Assembly: GCA_040385645.1 (NCBI GenBank)
Contig: JAZKGZ010000013.1
Coordinates: 62,001 to 126,000, forward strand
Length of the DNA: 64,000 bases
Direction: 5' to 3'
Source: JANXSS01 sp040385645
Lineage (GTDB): Bacteria; Pseudomonadota; Gammaproteobacteria; Burkholderiales; Burkholderiaceae_D
Shown: positions 26,583 through 35,688 of the stretch, piece by piece
Layout: each line of letters opens with the position of its first letter
Position numbering within the stretch: position 1 is the first letter of the stretch
Notes under the pieces: model-generated
Told to the model about the DNA's origin: nothing
Databases searched by the model: none
Seen by the model: only the letters and a program-made list of their open reading frames with translations
Program-made: the position numbers and the translations under genes

Positions 26583-28256
26583 ATGGCCACCCTACCCACT
26601 ACCTCACGCAATCTCACCCCCGAGGAACGAAAGGTAATTTTTGCCTCGTCCCTCGGTACGGTGTTCGAATGGTACGACTTCTATCTCTATGGCTCGCTCG
26701 CAGCCATCATCGCCAAACAATTCTTTGCCGGCACCGACCCTAACACCGGCTTCATTTTCGCTCTGCTGGCTTTTGCCGCAGGTTTTATCGTCCGACCGTT
26801 CGGTGCATTGGTATTCGGTCGTCTCGGCGACATGATCGGGCGCAAATACACGTTTCTAGTCACCATCGTCATCATGGGCGTATCGACCTTTCTGGTCGGC
26901 CTGTTGCCCAATTATGCAACCATCGGTATCGCTGCACCGATCATTCTGATCACCCTGCGCATTCTGCAAGGTCTGGCTCTGGGTGGCGAGTACGGTGGCG
27001 CGGCAACGTATGTCGCCGAGCATGCGCCTGAAGGTAAGCGCGGCATGTTCACCTCCTGGATTCAAACCACGGCGACGATGGGTCTGTTCATGTCGCTGCT
27101 GGTTATCCTGGGCGTGCGTACCGCGATCGGCGAAGAAGCATTTGCCGACTGGGGCTGGCGCATCCCGTTCCTGCTGTCGATTTTCATGCTGGCGATTTCG
27201 GTCTGGATCCGGCTGTCGATGAACGAGTCGCCGGCTTTCGCCAAAATGAAGGCTGAAGGCACGACCTCCAAGGCACCGTTGTCGGAGGCGTTCGGTAAGT
27301 GGCGTAATCTGAAGATCGTGATCTTGGCGCTGATCGGCTTGACCGCTGGTCAGGCTGTGGTGTGGTACACCGGCCAGTTCTATGCGTTGTTCTTCCTGAC
27401 GCAGACGCTGAAAGTCGATGGCCCCACTGCCAATATCTTGATCGCCATGGCCTTGCTGATCGCCACACCGTTTTTTCTGGTGTTCGGCAGCTTGTCGGAT
27501 CGTATCGGCCGCAAGATGATCATCATGGCCGGCTGTCTGATCGCAGCGCTGACATATTTTCCGATCTTCGCTGGGCTGACGCATTTTGCCAATCCAGCAC
27601 TGGAAAAAGCTTTGCAAAGCTCGCCGGTGACTGTCGTCGCCGATCAGAGCAAGTGCCAATTCCTGTTCAACCCGACAGGTACCAAGAAGTTCACGTCGTC
27701 TTGTGACATTGCGCGAACGGTGTTGGCCAATGCATCAGTGAATTACGTCAACGAAGCAGCCCCGGCCGGCTCTGTCGCTCAGGTAAAAATCGGCGATAAG
27801 GTCATTCAAAGCTACGAAGCAACCGGGCTATCCAAGGAAGACGCTGCCGCCAAAGACAAGGCATTCAAGGCAGAGTTGGGCGGTGCCATCAAGGCTGCCG
27901 GATACCCGAGCAAGGCCGACCCTGCTCAGATGAATAAGCCCATGGTGCTTTTGCTGCTGGTTATTCTGGTGATCTACGTGACGATGGTGTACGGGCCGAT
28001 CGCGGCGATGCTTGTCGAGATGTTCCCGACCCGTATCCGTTACACCTCGATGTCGCTGCCGTACCATATCGGTAACGGGTGGTTCGGTGGCTTGTTGCCA
28101 ACGACGGCTTTTGCTTTGGTTGCCTACAAGGGCGATATCTATTACGGCCTCTGGTATCCGATCGTCATCGCCTTGATCACGTTCGTCATCGGCATGCTGT
28201 TCGTGAAAGAAACCAAAGATAACGATATCTATGCTGCCGATTTTTCGGTGAAGTAA
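26583..28256 (+). CDS. MFS transporter, metabolite/H+ symporter family (ProP/ShiA-like)
   Basis: A 557-residue inner-membrane symporter. Family motifs are FEWYDFYLYGSLA near 30-42, GRLGDMIGRKYTF, LGGEYGGAATYVAEHAP and the repeat FGSLSDRIGRKM. Between the ninth and tenth helices, residues about 336-450 form an unusually long, probably periplasmic loop containing Cys358 and Cys374. Such loops occur in Burkholderiales homologues as I recall. Strong ribosome site (AAAAAGGAGACTGC). Likely substrates are betaine, proline or dicarboxylates. A terminator follows. Confidence 0.88.
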   Translation: MATLPTTSRNLTPEERKVIFASSLGTVFEWYDFYLYGSLAAIIAKQFFAGTDPNTGFIFALLAFAAGFIVRPFGALVFGRLGDMIGRKYTFLVTIVIMGVSTFLVGLLPNYATIGIAAPIILITLRILQGLALGGEYGGAATYVAEHAPEGKRGMFTSWIQTTATMGLFMSLLVILGVRTAIGEEAFADWGWRIPFLLSIFMLAISVWIRLSMNESPAFAKMKAEGTTSKAPLSEAFGKWRNLKIVILALIGLTAGQAVVWYTGQFYALFFLTQTLKVDGPTANILIAMALLIATPFFLVFGSLSDRIGRKMIIMAGCLIAALTYFPIFAGLTHFANPALEKALQSSPVTVVADQSKCQFLFNPTGTKKFTSSCDIARTVLANASVNYVNEAAPAGSVAQVKIGDKVIQSYEATGLSKEDAAAKDKAFKAELGGAIKAAGYPSKADPAQMNKPMVLLLLVILVIYVTMVYGPIAAMLVEMFPTRIRYTSMSLPYHIGNGWFGGLLPTTAFALVAYKGDIYYGLWYPIVIALITFVIGMLFVKETKDNDIYAADFSVK

Positions 28257-28277
28257 GTATTTAGGTAATGAGTATTC

Positions 28278-28308
28278 AAGCCGCCAGGCATGTTGCTGGC
28301 GGCTTTTT
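28278..28308 (+). terminator. Rho-independent terminator after the MFS transporter gene
   Basis: A ten-base perfect stem (AAGCCGCCAG / CTGGCGGCTT) with an eight-base loop ends in a TTTTT tract. It lies 21 bases after the transporter stop codon. Confidence 0.9.
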
Positions 28309-28385
28309 CTATTGCCAGGTTTATCGTTCTTCCCACTGCCGGATCGTCCGGCGATCAATGTTGTTTCTGCGATTGATGAATTATT

Positions 28386-28458
28386 CGAATGAGTGATTTA
28401 AAAATGGTGCGAATGAGTAGACTGGATAATTGGTCTATAGTAATGCTCTCATTCACCA
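28386..28458. repeat. CGAATGAGT direct repeats upstream of nadB, operator-like
   Basis: CGAATGAGT occurs at 28386-28394 and again at 28410-28418, 24 bases apart. A partial inverted copy (CTCATTCACC) is at 28449-28458, just before the nadB ATG. The spacing of roughly two helical turns and the location suggest a repressor site. NadQ- or NrtR-type control of NAD genes is known in Proteobacteria, but I cannot assign a regulator from these bases. Confidence 0.35.
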
Positions 28459-28471
28459 GACCTATTATTCA

Positions 28472-30073
28472 ATGAAATTTGACGTTGCCATCGTTGGCAG
28501 TGGCTTGGCCGGCTTGTCGGTCGCGCTGCATCTGGCCGAGTCTCGTAAGGTCGTGGTCGTATCAAAGCGCGCTCTGCTCGATGGTGCCAGCGACTGGGCG
28601 CAAGGCGGCATTGCCGCAGTCCTCGATTCCGGCGATAGCCATGCCGAACATATTGCAGATACTTTGGTTGCCGGTGCAGGTTTGTGCGACGAAACGGCGA
28701 CCCGCGCAATCGTCGAGCAAGGCCGTGCCGCCATCGACTGGCTGATCGCCCAAGGCGTGCCTTTCACGCGCGACGATACGGCTGAGTTGGGGTTCCATTT
28801 GACGCGTGAAGGTGGCCACAGCCAACGGCGGATCATTCATGCTGCGGATGCGACCGGCCATGCAGTGCAGGTGACGCTGGAGCAGAAAGTCCGTAGCCAT
28901 CCGAACATCACTCTGCTGGAACAGCATTACGCCATCGATGTGATCAGCTCCAGCAAGCTCAGTGCACCCACGCCGACTCCACGTTGCCTGGGTTTGTATG
29001 TACAAGACGTCGAAACTGGCAAAGTGCTCACCATTGCAGCCGAGCATACCGTCCTGGCGACCGGCGGTGCCGGCAAGGTCTATCTCTATACAACCAACCC
29101 GGATACTGCGACCGGCGACGGCATCGCCATGGCCTGGCGCGCCGGTTGCCGCATCTCGAACATGGAATTCATTCAGTTCCATCCGACATGTCTGTTCCAT
29201 CCGTATGCGAAATCGTTTCTGATCACCGAAGCAGTCCGGGGGGAAGGCGGTCTACTGAAATTGCCGGAGTCCGCCGGCGCGCAGGCGGGTATGCGCTTCA
29301 TGTCCACCCACGACGAGCGCGCCGAACTGGCGCCGCGCGATGTCGTGGCCAGAGCGATCGACGCCGAAATGAAGAAACGTGGGTTGGATTACGTCGATCT
29401 GGACATCAGCCACAAATCTCCCGAATTTTTGCAAGAGCACTTTCCGAATATCTTGGCGCGCTGCCTGGCGTTCGGCATCGATATCACTCGCCAGCCGATT
29501 CCGGTGGTACCGGCGGCGCACTATACCTGCGGCGGTATCGTCACCGATCTGGCTGGACGCACGGACCTACCGGGTTTGTATGCCGTCGGTGAAACCGCAT
29601 GTACGGGCTTGCACGGTGCGAATCGACTCGCCAGCAACTCTTTACTGGAGTGCCTGGTACTAGGGCGTGCCGCCGCGCAGTTTATCGAAGGTCAACCACG
29701 GCAAAAACATTTGCCGCTGCCGGCCTGGGATGAAAGCCGGGTCACGGATGCCGATGAAGAAGTGGTGATTGCCAACAACTGGGAAGAGTTGCGCCGCTTC
29801 ATGTGGAATTACGTCGGTATCGTGCGTACGACGAAGCGCCTGGAACGGGCGGCGCACCGCATACGTCTGCTGCGCGAGGAGATCGACGAATATTATGCGC
29901 ACTTTCGGATCACACGGGATTTATTGGAATTACGCAATTTGGTCGATGTGGCTTCCCTGATCGTAGACAGTGCCCTATCACGCCGAGAAAGTCGTGGACT
30001 GCACTTTAGCCGCGATTATCCGCAGACATTGCCGAAAGCCATGCCCAGTGTCTTGTCACCGACGCGGCGATAA
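28472..30073 (+). CDS. nadB: L-aspartate oxidase
   Basis: The first enzyme of de novo NAD synthesis: oxidises L-aspartate to iminoaspartate with FAD. FAD-binding GSGLAGLSVAL is at about 9-19. SDWAQGGIAAV, EFIQFHPTCLF, HYTCGGIVTD and GANRLASNSLLECLV are all family landmarks. The C-terminal helical domain (SRRESRGLHFSRDYP) is present. The ATG at 28472 is preferred; the frame extends 14 codons to a TTG without support. It faces nadA-nadC, so all three genes for quinolinate and nicotinate mononucleotide are together. Confidence 0.95.
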   Translation: MKFDVAIVGSGLAGLSVALHLAESRKVVVVSKRALLDGASDWAQGGIAAVLDSGDSHAEHIADTLVAGAGLCDETATRAIVEQGRAAIDWLIAQGVPFTRDDTAELGFHLTREGGHSQRRIIHAADATGHAVQVTLEQKVRSHPNITLLEQHYAIDVISSSKLSAPTPTPRCLGLYVQDVETGKVLTIAAEHTVLATGGAGKVYLYTTNPDTATGDGIAMAWRAGCRISNMEFIQFHPTCLFHPYAKSFLITEAVRGEGGLLKLPESAGAQAGMRFMSTHDERAELAPRDVVARAIDAEMKKRGLDYVDLDISHKSPEFLQEHFPNILARCLAFGIDITRQPIPVVPAAHYTCGGIVTDLAGRTDLPGLYAVGETACTGLHGANRLASNSLLECLVLGRAAAQFIEGQPRQKHLPLPAWDESRVTDADEEVVIANNWEELRRFMWNYVGIVRTTKRLERAAHRIRLLREEIDEYYAHFRITRDLLELRNLVDVASLIVDSALSRRESRGLHFSRDYPQTLPKAMPSVLSPTRR

Positions 30074-30117
30074 CCCCTCCCATTGCTATCCTATCGTTAT
30101 CCCGACGATTACTTGGC

Positions 30118-31014
30118 TTAGGTAGCGGTACCGAGAATGCGCAGCGAATAATCGGTTGCCTGTATATCCTTGGTCAAACTGCCGATAGAAATCCGGTCGA
30201 CACCGGTTTCGGCGATGGCTCGCACGGTTTCCATGTTGATGCCGCCCGAAGCCTCCAATGTTGCCCGGCCGGCGTTCAATGCGACCGCCTCGCGCATCGC
30301 GGCTAAATCGAAGTTATCGAGCAAGACAGATACTGCACCGGCACCGAGCGCCTGCTGTAGTTGCTCCAGACTTTCAACCTCAATCTGGATGGGTGTGCCA
30401 CCACTGCGCTCATGTGCAGCTGCCATGGCCCGGGCGATGCCGCCAGCGGCGGCAATATGATTTTCCTTGATCAAAATGCCGTCGTAGAGTGCCAAGCGTT
30501 GATTTTTCCCGCCACCGACCCGGACCGCGTATTTCTGTGCGAGCCGCAATCCCGGCAGGGTTTTGCGGGTGTCGAGGATCGATGCACCGGTGCCGGCGAT
30601 CGTATCGACATATTGCCGCGTTGCCGTGGCGACGCCAGATAACAGTTGCATGAAATTTAAGGCGCTGCGCTCTGCAGTGAGTAACGCACGCGCCGGAGCC
30701 TCGATCAGGCACACGATATCGTCGGCACGCATGCGCGCACCTTCGGCATGGTGCCAGTCGATTCGAATCGATGCATCCAGCGCATGCATTACCGCTTCGA
30801 ACCATGGAGCGCCGCACAGTACTGCATTCTCGCGCACCAGGACGCGCGCCTTCACACGTGTCTCGGCCGGTACCAGCAGACCGGTACGATCGCCGCTACC
30901 GATATCCTCTTCCAATGCTACAGCGATGCTGTGATCGAAAGCCGCTTGCAAAGCAGCATCGAACGGCGCGTAGACATTGATCAGTGTGCCAGTATTCATG
31001 CGAATCCCGGTCAT
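30118..31014 (-). CDS. nadC: Nicotinate-nucleotide diphosphorylase (carboxylating)
   Basis: Converts quinolinate and PRPP to nicotinate mononucleotide. Landmarks are EEDIGSGDRTG, ERSALNFMQLLSGVAT, DTRKTLPGLR, KYAVRVGGGKNQR and IEVESLEQ. It overlaps the nadA stop by ATGA, which supports the first ATG; an ATG five codons later is possible. 298 residues, full length. Confidence 0.94.
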   Translation of the reverse strand: MTGIRMNTGTLINVYAPFDAALQAAFDHSIAVALEEDIGSGDRTGLLVPAETRVKARVLVRENAVLCGAPWFEAVMHALDASIRIDWHHAEGARMRADDIVCLIEAPARALLTAERSALNFMQLLSGVATATRQYVDTIAGTGASILDTRKTLPGLRLAQKYAVRVGGGKNQRLALYDGILIKENHIAAAGGIARAMAAAHERSGGTPIQIEVESLEQLQQALGAGAVSVLLDNFDLAAMREAVALNAGRATLEASGGINMETVRAIAETGVDRISIGSLTKDIQATDYSLRILGTAT

Positions 31015-32150
31015 GCCGGACCAATCCCGGAAAACAGTGCTGCTTCCTTCGCCAGGTCAGCCAGCGGACGCACATTGGCACGGCGCTGCGCTGCAAAGTC
31101 GAGCATGCGATCAATGCAAAGCACAGCTTTACGTGCAATGTCCGGTTCAACTTGCACCGCATTGCGGCCGGTTTCCAGTACCTCGACCAGATTGCGCAGG
31201 CCGTTCATGGCCATCCATGGACAGTGCGCGCAACTCTTGCACGTTGCGCTGTTGCCGGATGTCGGTGCGTCGTAGAAAATTTTTCCCGGTGCCGCCAGCT
31301 TCATCTTGTGCAAGATTCCGTTGTCGGTGGCAACGATGAACTCCGGTGCATCCAAGGACTGCGCCGCTGCGATCAGCTGTGAAGTCGAGCCGACCACATC
31401 GGCAAGCGCAACGACTGCCTCCGGCGATTCAGGATGCACCAGCACTTTAGCCAGCGGATGCGCCTGTTTCATTAACGCCAATTCGATTGCCTTGAATTCG
31501 TCATGCACCAGGCACGAGCCCTGCCAGAGCAGCATATCGGCTCCGGTTTTTTTCTGGATGTAATTTCCCAGATGCTTGTCCGGTGCCCAAAGAATTTTTT
31601 TACCCTGTGCATGCAGATGCGCGACGATATCCAGGCCGATCGACGACGTCACCATCCAGTCGGCACGGGCTTTGACCGCCGCGCTGGTATTGGCATACAC
31701 CACGACTGTACGGTCAGGGTGCGCGTCGCAGAAAGCCGAAAATTCATCCGCCGGGCAACCTAGATCGAGCGAACACGTCGCATCCAGATCCGGCATGAGC
31801 ACCTGCTTCTCGGGGCTTAAAATTTTCGCCGTCTCTCCCATGAATTTCACACCGGCGACCACCAATGTTGTAGCGGGATGATCCCGCCCGAAGCGCGCCA
31901 TCTCGAGTGAATCCGATACGCAACCACCAGTCTCTTCGGCCAGATCTTGCAGGTCGGCATCGACGTAATAATGCGCCACCAGTACTGCCTGCCGCGCTGT
32001 CAGCAGTTCGCGGGCGCGCGCTTTCAAAGCGCCTCGCTCGGCAATGCTAGGTATCTCGGGCACACGCGCCCAGGCGTTGGCGGTACAACTGCCGCCAACG
32101 CTAATTTGCGGACGCTCGAACTCGATAGTTTTGATTTGCGTAGATGTCAT
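31011..32150 (-). CDS. nadA: Quinolinate synthase
   Basis: Condenses iminoaspartate with dihydroxyacetone phosphate using a [4Fe-4S] cluster. Candidate cluster cysteines are in LDATCSLDLGCP, the WQGSCLVH segment and CKSCAHCPWM. LVAHYYVDADLQDLAE and LWAPDKHLGNYI match the family. 379 residues, the longer NadA form. First gene of nadA-nadC. About 160 bases separate its start from the divergent hypothetical gene. Confidence 0.94.
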   Translation of the reverse strand: MTSTQIKTIEFERPQISVGGSCTANAWARVPEIPSIAERGALKARARELLTARQAVLVAHYYVDADLQDLAEETGGCVSDSLEMARFGRDHPATTLVVAGVKFMGETAKILSPEKQVLMPDLDATCSLDLGCPADEFSAFCDAHPDRTVVVYANTSAAVKARADWMVTSSIGLDIVAHLHAQGKKILWAPDKHLGNYIQKKTGADMLLWQGSCLVHDEFKAIELALMKQAHPLAKVLVHPESPEAVVALADVVGSTSQLIAAAQSLDAPEFIVATDNGILHKMKLAAPGKIFYDAPTSGNSATCKSCAHCPWMAMNGLRNLVEVLETGRNAVQVEPDIARKAVLCIDRMLDFAAQRRANVRPLADLAKEAALFSGIGPA

Positions 32151-32311
32151 GGGTAAATTTTTATCGAATCTTTATGAATGCAACATGCAGGTGGAATGTG
32201 AACAACAATAAGTTGCACTTAGACACTATCTGACGTACCTTAACGCATGACGCTTGGCCCTCATTTTATCCGATACCCTCTGCTTTCCCAGCAACAGCAG
32301 GAACGACAACG

Positions 32312-33001
32312 ATGATAACAACGACAACAATCTTCGATAAAACTGCTAAAGGGCGAGAGGAAATTGCCACCCGCCAGCATCACATTGCCCCACGGTTGAG
32401 AACATTGCTGCTGCTAGTGGATGGCAAACGCGACGTCGTCGAATTGATGGCGAAAGTCGCGGGACTGGGTTTAGACAAAAACGCGCTCGACGAGTTGCTT
32501 AAAGGCGAATTCATTCAACAGGCTGAACCACTAGCAACGGCGGCTGATGCAGTGGCGCCAACAGAGCCAGCGCCGATACCAGCAACTCAGCCGCTGCCTC
32601 TCGTTAAAGCGAATTTAGCGACCGAGATAACCACAACGACCGATGCACCGGCCACTTCGCCTGCCGGGCCCAACGATACCAACGATACTACTGACAAGTC
32701 GGCCACCCAGACGGCTGCACCAGATTCGGCGATTGATCGCATCGCTACAGATGATGAAGGCCCGCTGCGATCGGGTGAATCGCAATTTCAAGCGATCACG
32801 AGTTTTTTCACCGAAACCATCCGCAGTGCCATCGGCTTGCGTGGCTTCACCATGCAACTCAAAGTAGAAAGAGCCTCGACGATTGCTGATCTACGCGCCC
32901 TGCGCGACCCTTACCTGGAGGCGGTACTGAAGTCGAAGGGGCCGGAACTGGAACGCAGCTTGCGTAACCGGCTGGATCAATTATTCGCGCTTGGCGACTG
33001 A
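32312..33001 (+). CDS. Conserved hypothetical protein with Pro/Thr-rich linker
   Basis: A 229-residue cytoplasmic-looking protein with no signal peptide or membrane helix. Residues 1-70 form a compact domain (GREEIATRQHHIAPRLRTLL, then DGKRDVVELMAKV). A disordered Ala/Pro/Thr linker follows (about 72-150). The C-terminal helical block includes FFTETIRSAIGLRGF and DPYLEAVLKSKGPELERSL. I recall similar two-block proteins as conserved hypotheticals in Burkholderiales, unverified here. No function assigned. It converges on ybiT with a 17-base gap. Confidence 0.8.
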   Translation: MITTTTIFDKTAKGREEIATRQHHIAPRLRTLLLLVDGKRDVVELMAKVAGLGLDKNALDELLKGEFIQQAEPLATAADAVAPTEPAPIPATQPLPLVKANLATEITTTTDAPATSPAGPNDTNDTTDKSATQTAAPDSAIDRIATDDEGPLRSGESQFQAITSFFTETIRSAIGLRGFTMQLKVERASTIADLRALRDPYLEAVLKSKGPELERSLRNRLDQLFALGD

Positions 33002-33018
33002 CGCATCCATACTAAAAA

Positions 33019-34617
33019 TCATTCGATTCCCTGGCTGCTCAGATATTCTTCATACGTGCCCTGAAAATCGACGATACGGTCTTCCTTGACTTCCAGGATG
33101 CGCGTGGCAAGGGAAGAAACGAATTCCCGGTCGTGCGACACGAATATCAGGGTACCGGCATATTTCTCTAACGCGATATTGAGGGACTCGATCGATTCCA
33201 TATCCATATGGTTGGTCGGCTCGTCCAGCAGCATCACGTTATGTCGTCCAAGCATCAGCTTGCCGTACATCATCCGGCCTTTCTCGCCACCCGACAGTAC
33301 CTTCACCGATTTCTTTACATCTTCGCCACCGAATAACAGCCGCCCGAGTATCGAACGCACTGCCTGGTCATCGTCGCCCTCCTTGGTCCATTGATCGATC
33401 CAATCGGTCAAGGTTTTGTCCGACGCGAAGTCTTCGGTCGGGTCCTGGGGCATGTAGCCGACGTTGGCGTGTTCGGCCCATTTGGTATTGCCGCTATCCG
33501 GCGGCAGACCAGTGACATCGGCCGCCAGGGTGCGCAGTAGCGTGGTCTTGCCAGCGCCGTTGGCACCGATGATGGCAATCTTTTCACCGGCCTCGATCAT
33601 CGCATTGAAGTCGCGAAAAATCGGCTGATCGTAAGATTTCGACAGGGCCTGCACTTCTACCGCCTGGCGATGCAATTTCTTTTCTCCATCGAAGCGCACG
33701 AAAGGATTGGCACGTGAAGACGGCTTGACATCTTCGACCTTGATTTTTTCGATTTGCTTGGCACGAGAAGTTGCTTGGCGTGCCTTGGATTTGTTCGCAG
33801 AAAACCGACGTACGAAGTCTTGCAATTCCGCGACCTTGTCCTTGGCCTTGGCATTTACCGACAATTGCTGCGCCCGTGCCTGGGAAGACGCCAGCATGTA
33901 GTCGTCGTAATTACCGGGATAGACTTTCAGCGTGCCGTAATCCATATCGGCCATGTGGGTACAGACCTGATTCAAAAAATGGCGGTCGTGGGAAATGATG
34001 ATCATGGTCGAATTGCGCTCGTTCAACACATCTTCGAGCCAGCGAATGGTGTTGATGTCGAGATTGTTGGTCGGCTCGTCCAGCAGCAAGATGTCCGGAT
34101 TCGAAAATAATGCCTGCGCCAGCAGTACACGCAATTTCCAGCCTGGCGCGACATTACTCATCGGGCCCTGGTGCTGGTCGATGGAGACACCGACGCCCAA
34201 TAACAGCTCGCCGGCTCGAGCTTCGGCGGTGTAACCGTCGAATTCCGCAAAACGGGCTTCGAGATCGGCGGCCAACATGTAATCATCGTCGGTCGCTTCC
34301 GGATTGGCATAGATGGCGTCGCGTTCGGACATCGCCGCCCACATTTCGGTATGCCCCATCATGACGACGTCGAGCACGCGCATTTCTTCGAAGGCGAACT
34401 GATCCTGGCGCAGCTTGCCCAAGCGCTCGTTGGTATCGAGCATGACGGTGCCGGCGGAGGGTTCGAGGTCGCCGCCGAGGATTTTCATGAACGTCGATTT
34501 GCCGCAGCCGTTGGCACCGATCAAGCCATATCGATTGCCGTCGCCGAACTTGACGGAAATGTTTTCGAACAGCGGCTTGGGACCGAACTGCATGGTGATG
34601 TTGGCGGTAGATAACAC
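33019..34617 (-). CDS. ybiT: ABC-F family ATPase YbiT
   Basis: A soluble translation factor-like ATPase with two ABC domains and no membrane part; ABC-F proteins act on the ribosome. The N-terminal MLSTANITMQFGPKPLF opening, GANGCGKST, the YGTLKVYPGNYDDYM linker, RFSANKSKARQATSRAKQIEK and GANGAGKTT agree closely with E. coli YbiT as I recall it. The ABC signatures and DEPTNNLD / DEPTNHMD Walker B motifs are present. 532 residues. Single-gene unit. Confidence 0.93.
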   Translation of the reverse strand: MLSTANITMQFGPKPLFENISVKFGDGNRYGLIGANGCGKSTFMKILGGDLEPSAGTVMLDTNERLGKLRQDQFAFEEMRVLDVVMMGHTEMWAAMSERDAIYANPEATDDDYMLAADLEARFAEFDGYTAEARAGELLLGVGVSIDQHQGPMSNVAPGWKLRVLLAQALFSNPDILLLDEPTNNLDINTIRWLEDVLNERNSTMIIISHDRHFLNQVCTHMADMDYGTLKVYPGNYDDYMLASSQARAQQLSVNAKAKDKVAELQDFVRRFSANKSKARQATSRAKQIEKIKVEDVKPSSRANPFVRFDGEKKLHRQAVEVQALSKSYDQPIFRDFNAMIEAGEKIAIIGANGAGKTTLLRTLAADVTGLPPDSGNTKWAEHANVGYMPQDPTEDFASDKTLTDWIDQWTKEGDDDQAVRSILGRLLFGGEDVKKSVKVLSGGEKGRMMYGKLMLGRHNVMLLDEPTNHMDMESIESLNIALEKYAGTLIFVSHDREFVSSLATRILEVKEDRIVDFQGTYEEYLSSQGIE

Positions 34618-34751
34618 GAATTAAAACCTCTTGCGAAAAAGCGTTGCGATTAATGTTTAATCGATTTGCGATTGATTTACGTAACCGGATATTTTACCAT
34701 CCGGCGCTAGAGGATTTCAGAAGTTCGAACCCGACCGTATAGGCACGCGAC

Positions 34752-35654
34752 ATGATGATAAGCACCGAAACCCATCCATCGCTCGAAGTCACAACAGACC
34801 GCCAGCGCCTGCAATTACTGCCGACCCTCGGTGCCAGTATCGCTAGTTGGGAAACGCTGGTTGGCGGTGTTTGGGTGCCGGTTCTAAGGCCATGGAACCG
34901 AGCCAGCGTCGATGCTTTCACTTTTGCATGCTTCCCGCTGGTACCTTGGTCGAATCGGATCGGCAAGGGCGGCTTCACCCACGACGAGGTTTACTACCCG
35001 ATCGTGCCAAATCGCGCCGGTGAACCCTACCCGATCCACGGCGACGGCTGGCTCCAACCTTGGCAGGTGCATGACAGCGAGCGCCATAATGAAGCAACCT
35101 TGCATATCGAATCGCGCCATGCCGGCGGCGATCCGTATCATTATCGTGCCCGACAGCATTTCGATTTACATGCGGACGGGTTGACCATCACTTTAAGCGT
35201 AACGCATCTCGGCAAAAAATCTTTACCTTACGGCCTCGGCCTGCACCCGTATTTTTTACGCGATGCCGACACCCTGCTGCAGATGCAGTGCGACGGACTA
35301 TGGCTATCGGACACCGATCCGATGCCGGTGGCACATAGCGATACCTTGCCGCCAACCTTTGATTACCGCGAACCGGCGCTCCTGCAAGGGCCGATGATCG
35401 ACCATTGCTTCACTGGGTGGGATGGGCAGGCGACCATTACCTATCCCTCGCGTGGCATGGAAATCGAATTTTCGATGCGAGATTGCGACGGTTATGCATT
35501 GATGTACCGCCCACCCGGGCTCGATTTCTTTTGCCTGGAACCGATCACGCATCCCATCGACGCGTTTCATATGCCGCAACGGCCTGGATTACGTATCTTG
35601 GAACACCGGCAGTCGATGAAGCTGGAGCTGACGTTGCGGGTCCAATCGATTTAG
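34752..35654 (+). CDS. Aldose 1-epimerase family protein
   Basis: A 300-residue galactose mutarotase-like beta-sandwich protein. Landmarks are CFPLVPWSNRIGKGGF, IHGDGWLQPWQV, YGLGLHPYFL and the final FFCLEPITHPIDAF. The His and Glu positions expected for sugar binding are in these stretches. Exact sugar not predictable. Divergent from ybiT; convergent with ldcA. Confidence 0.87.
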   Translation: MMISTETHPSLEVTTDRQRLQLLPTLGASIASWETLVGGVWVPVLRPWNRASVDAFTFACFPLVPWSNRIGKGGFTHDEVYYPIVPNRAGEPYPIHGDGWLQPWQVHDSERHNEATLHIESRHAGGDPYHYRARQHFDLHADGLTITLSVTHLGKKSLPYGLGLHPYFLRDADTLLQMQCDGLWLSDTDPMPVAHSDTLPPTFDYREPALLQGPMIDHCFTGWDGQATITYPSRGMEIEFSMRDCDGYALMYRPPGLDFFCLEPITHPIDAFHMPQRPGLRILEHRQSMKLELTLRVQSI

Positions 35655-35688
35655 CTGCGCCTGCATCGGCCCCGGCCCGAGTCGGTAC

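Noticed and set aside
26856..27659. 267-codon frame antisense to the MFS transporter
   Set aside because: Gln/Asp/His/Arg-rich shadow of a membrane protein gene, with no family features.
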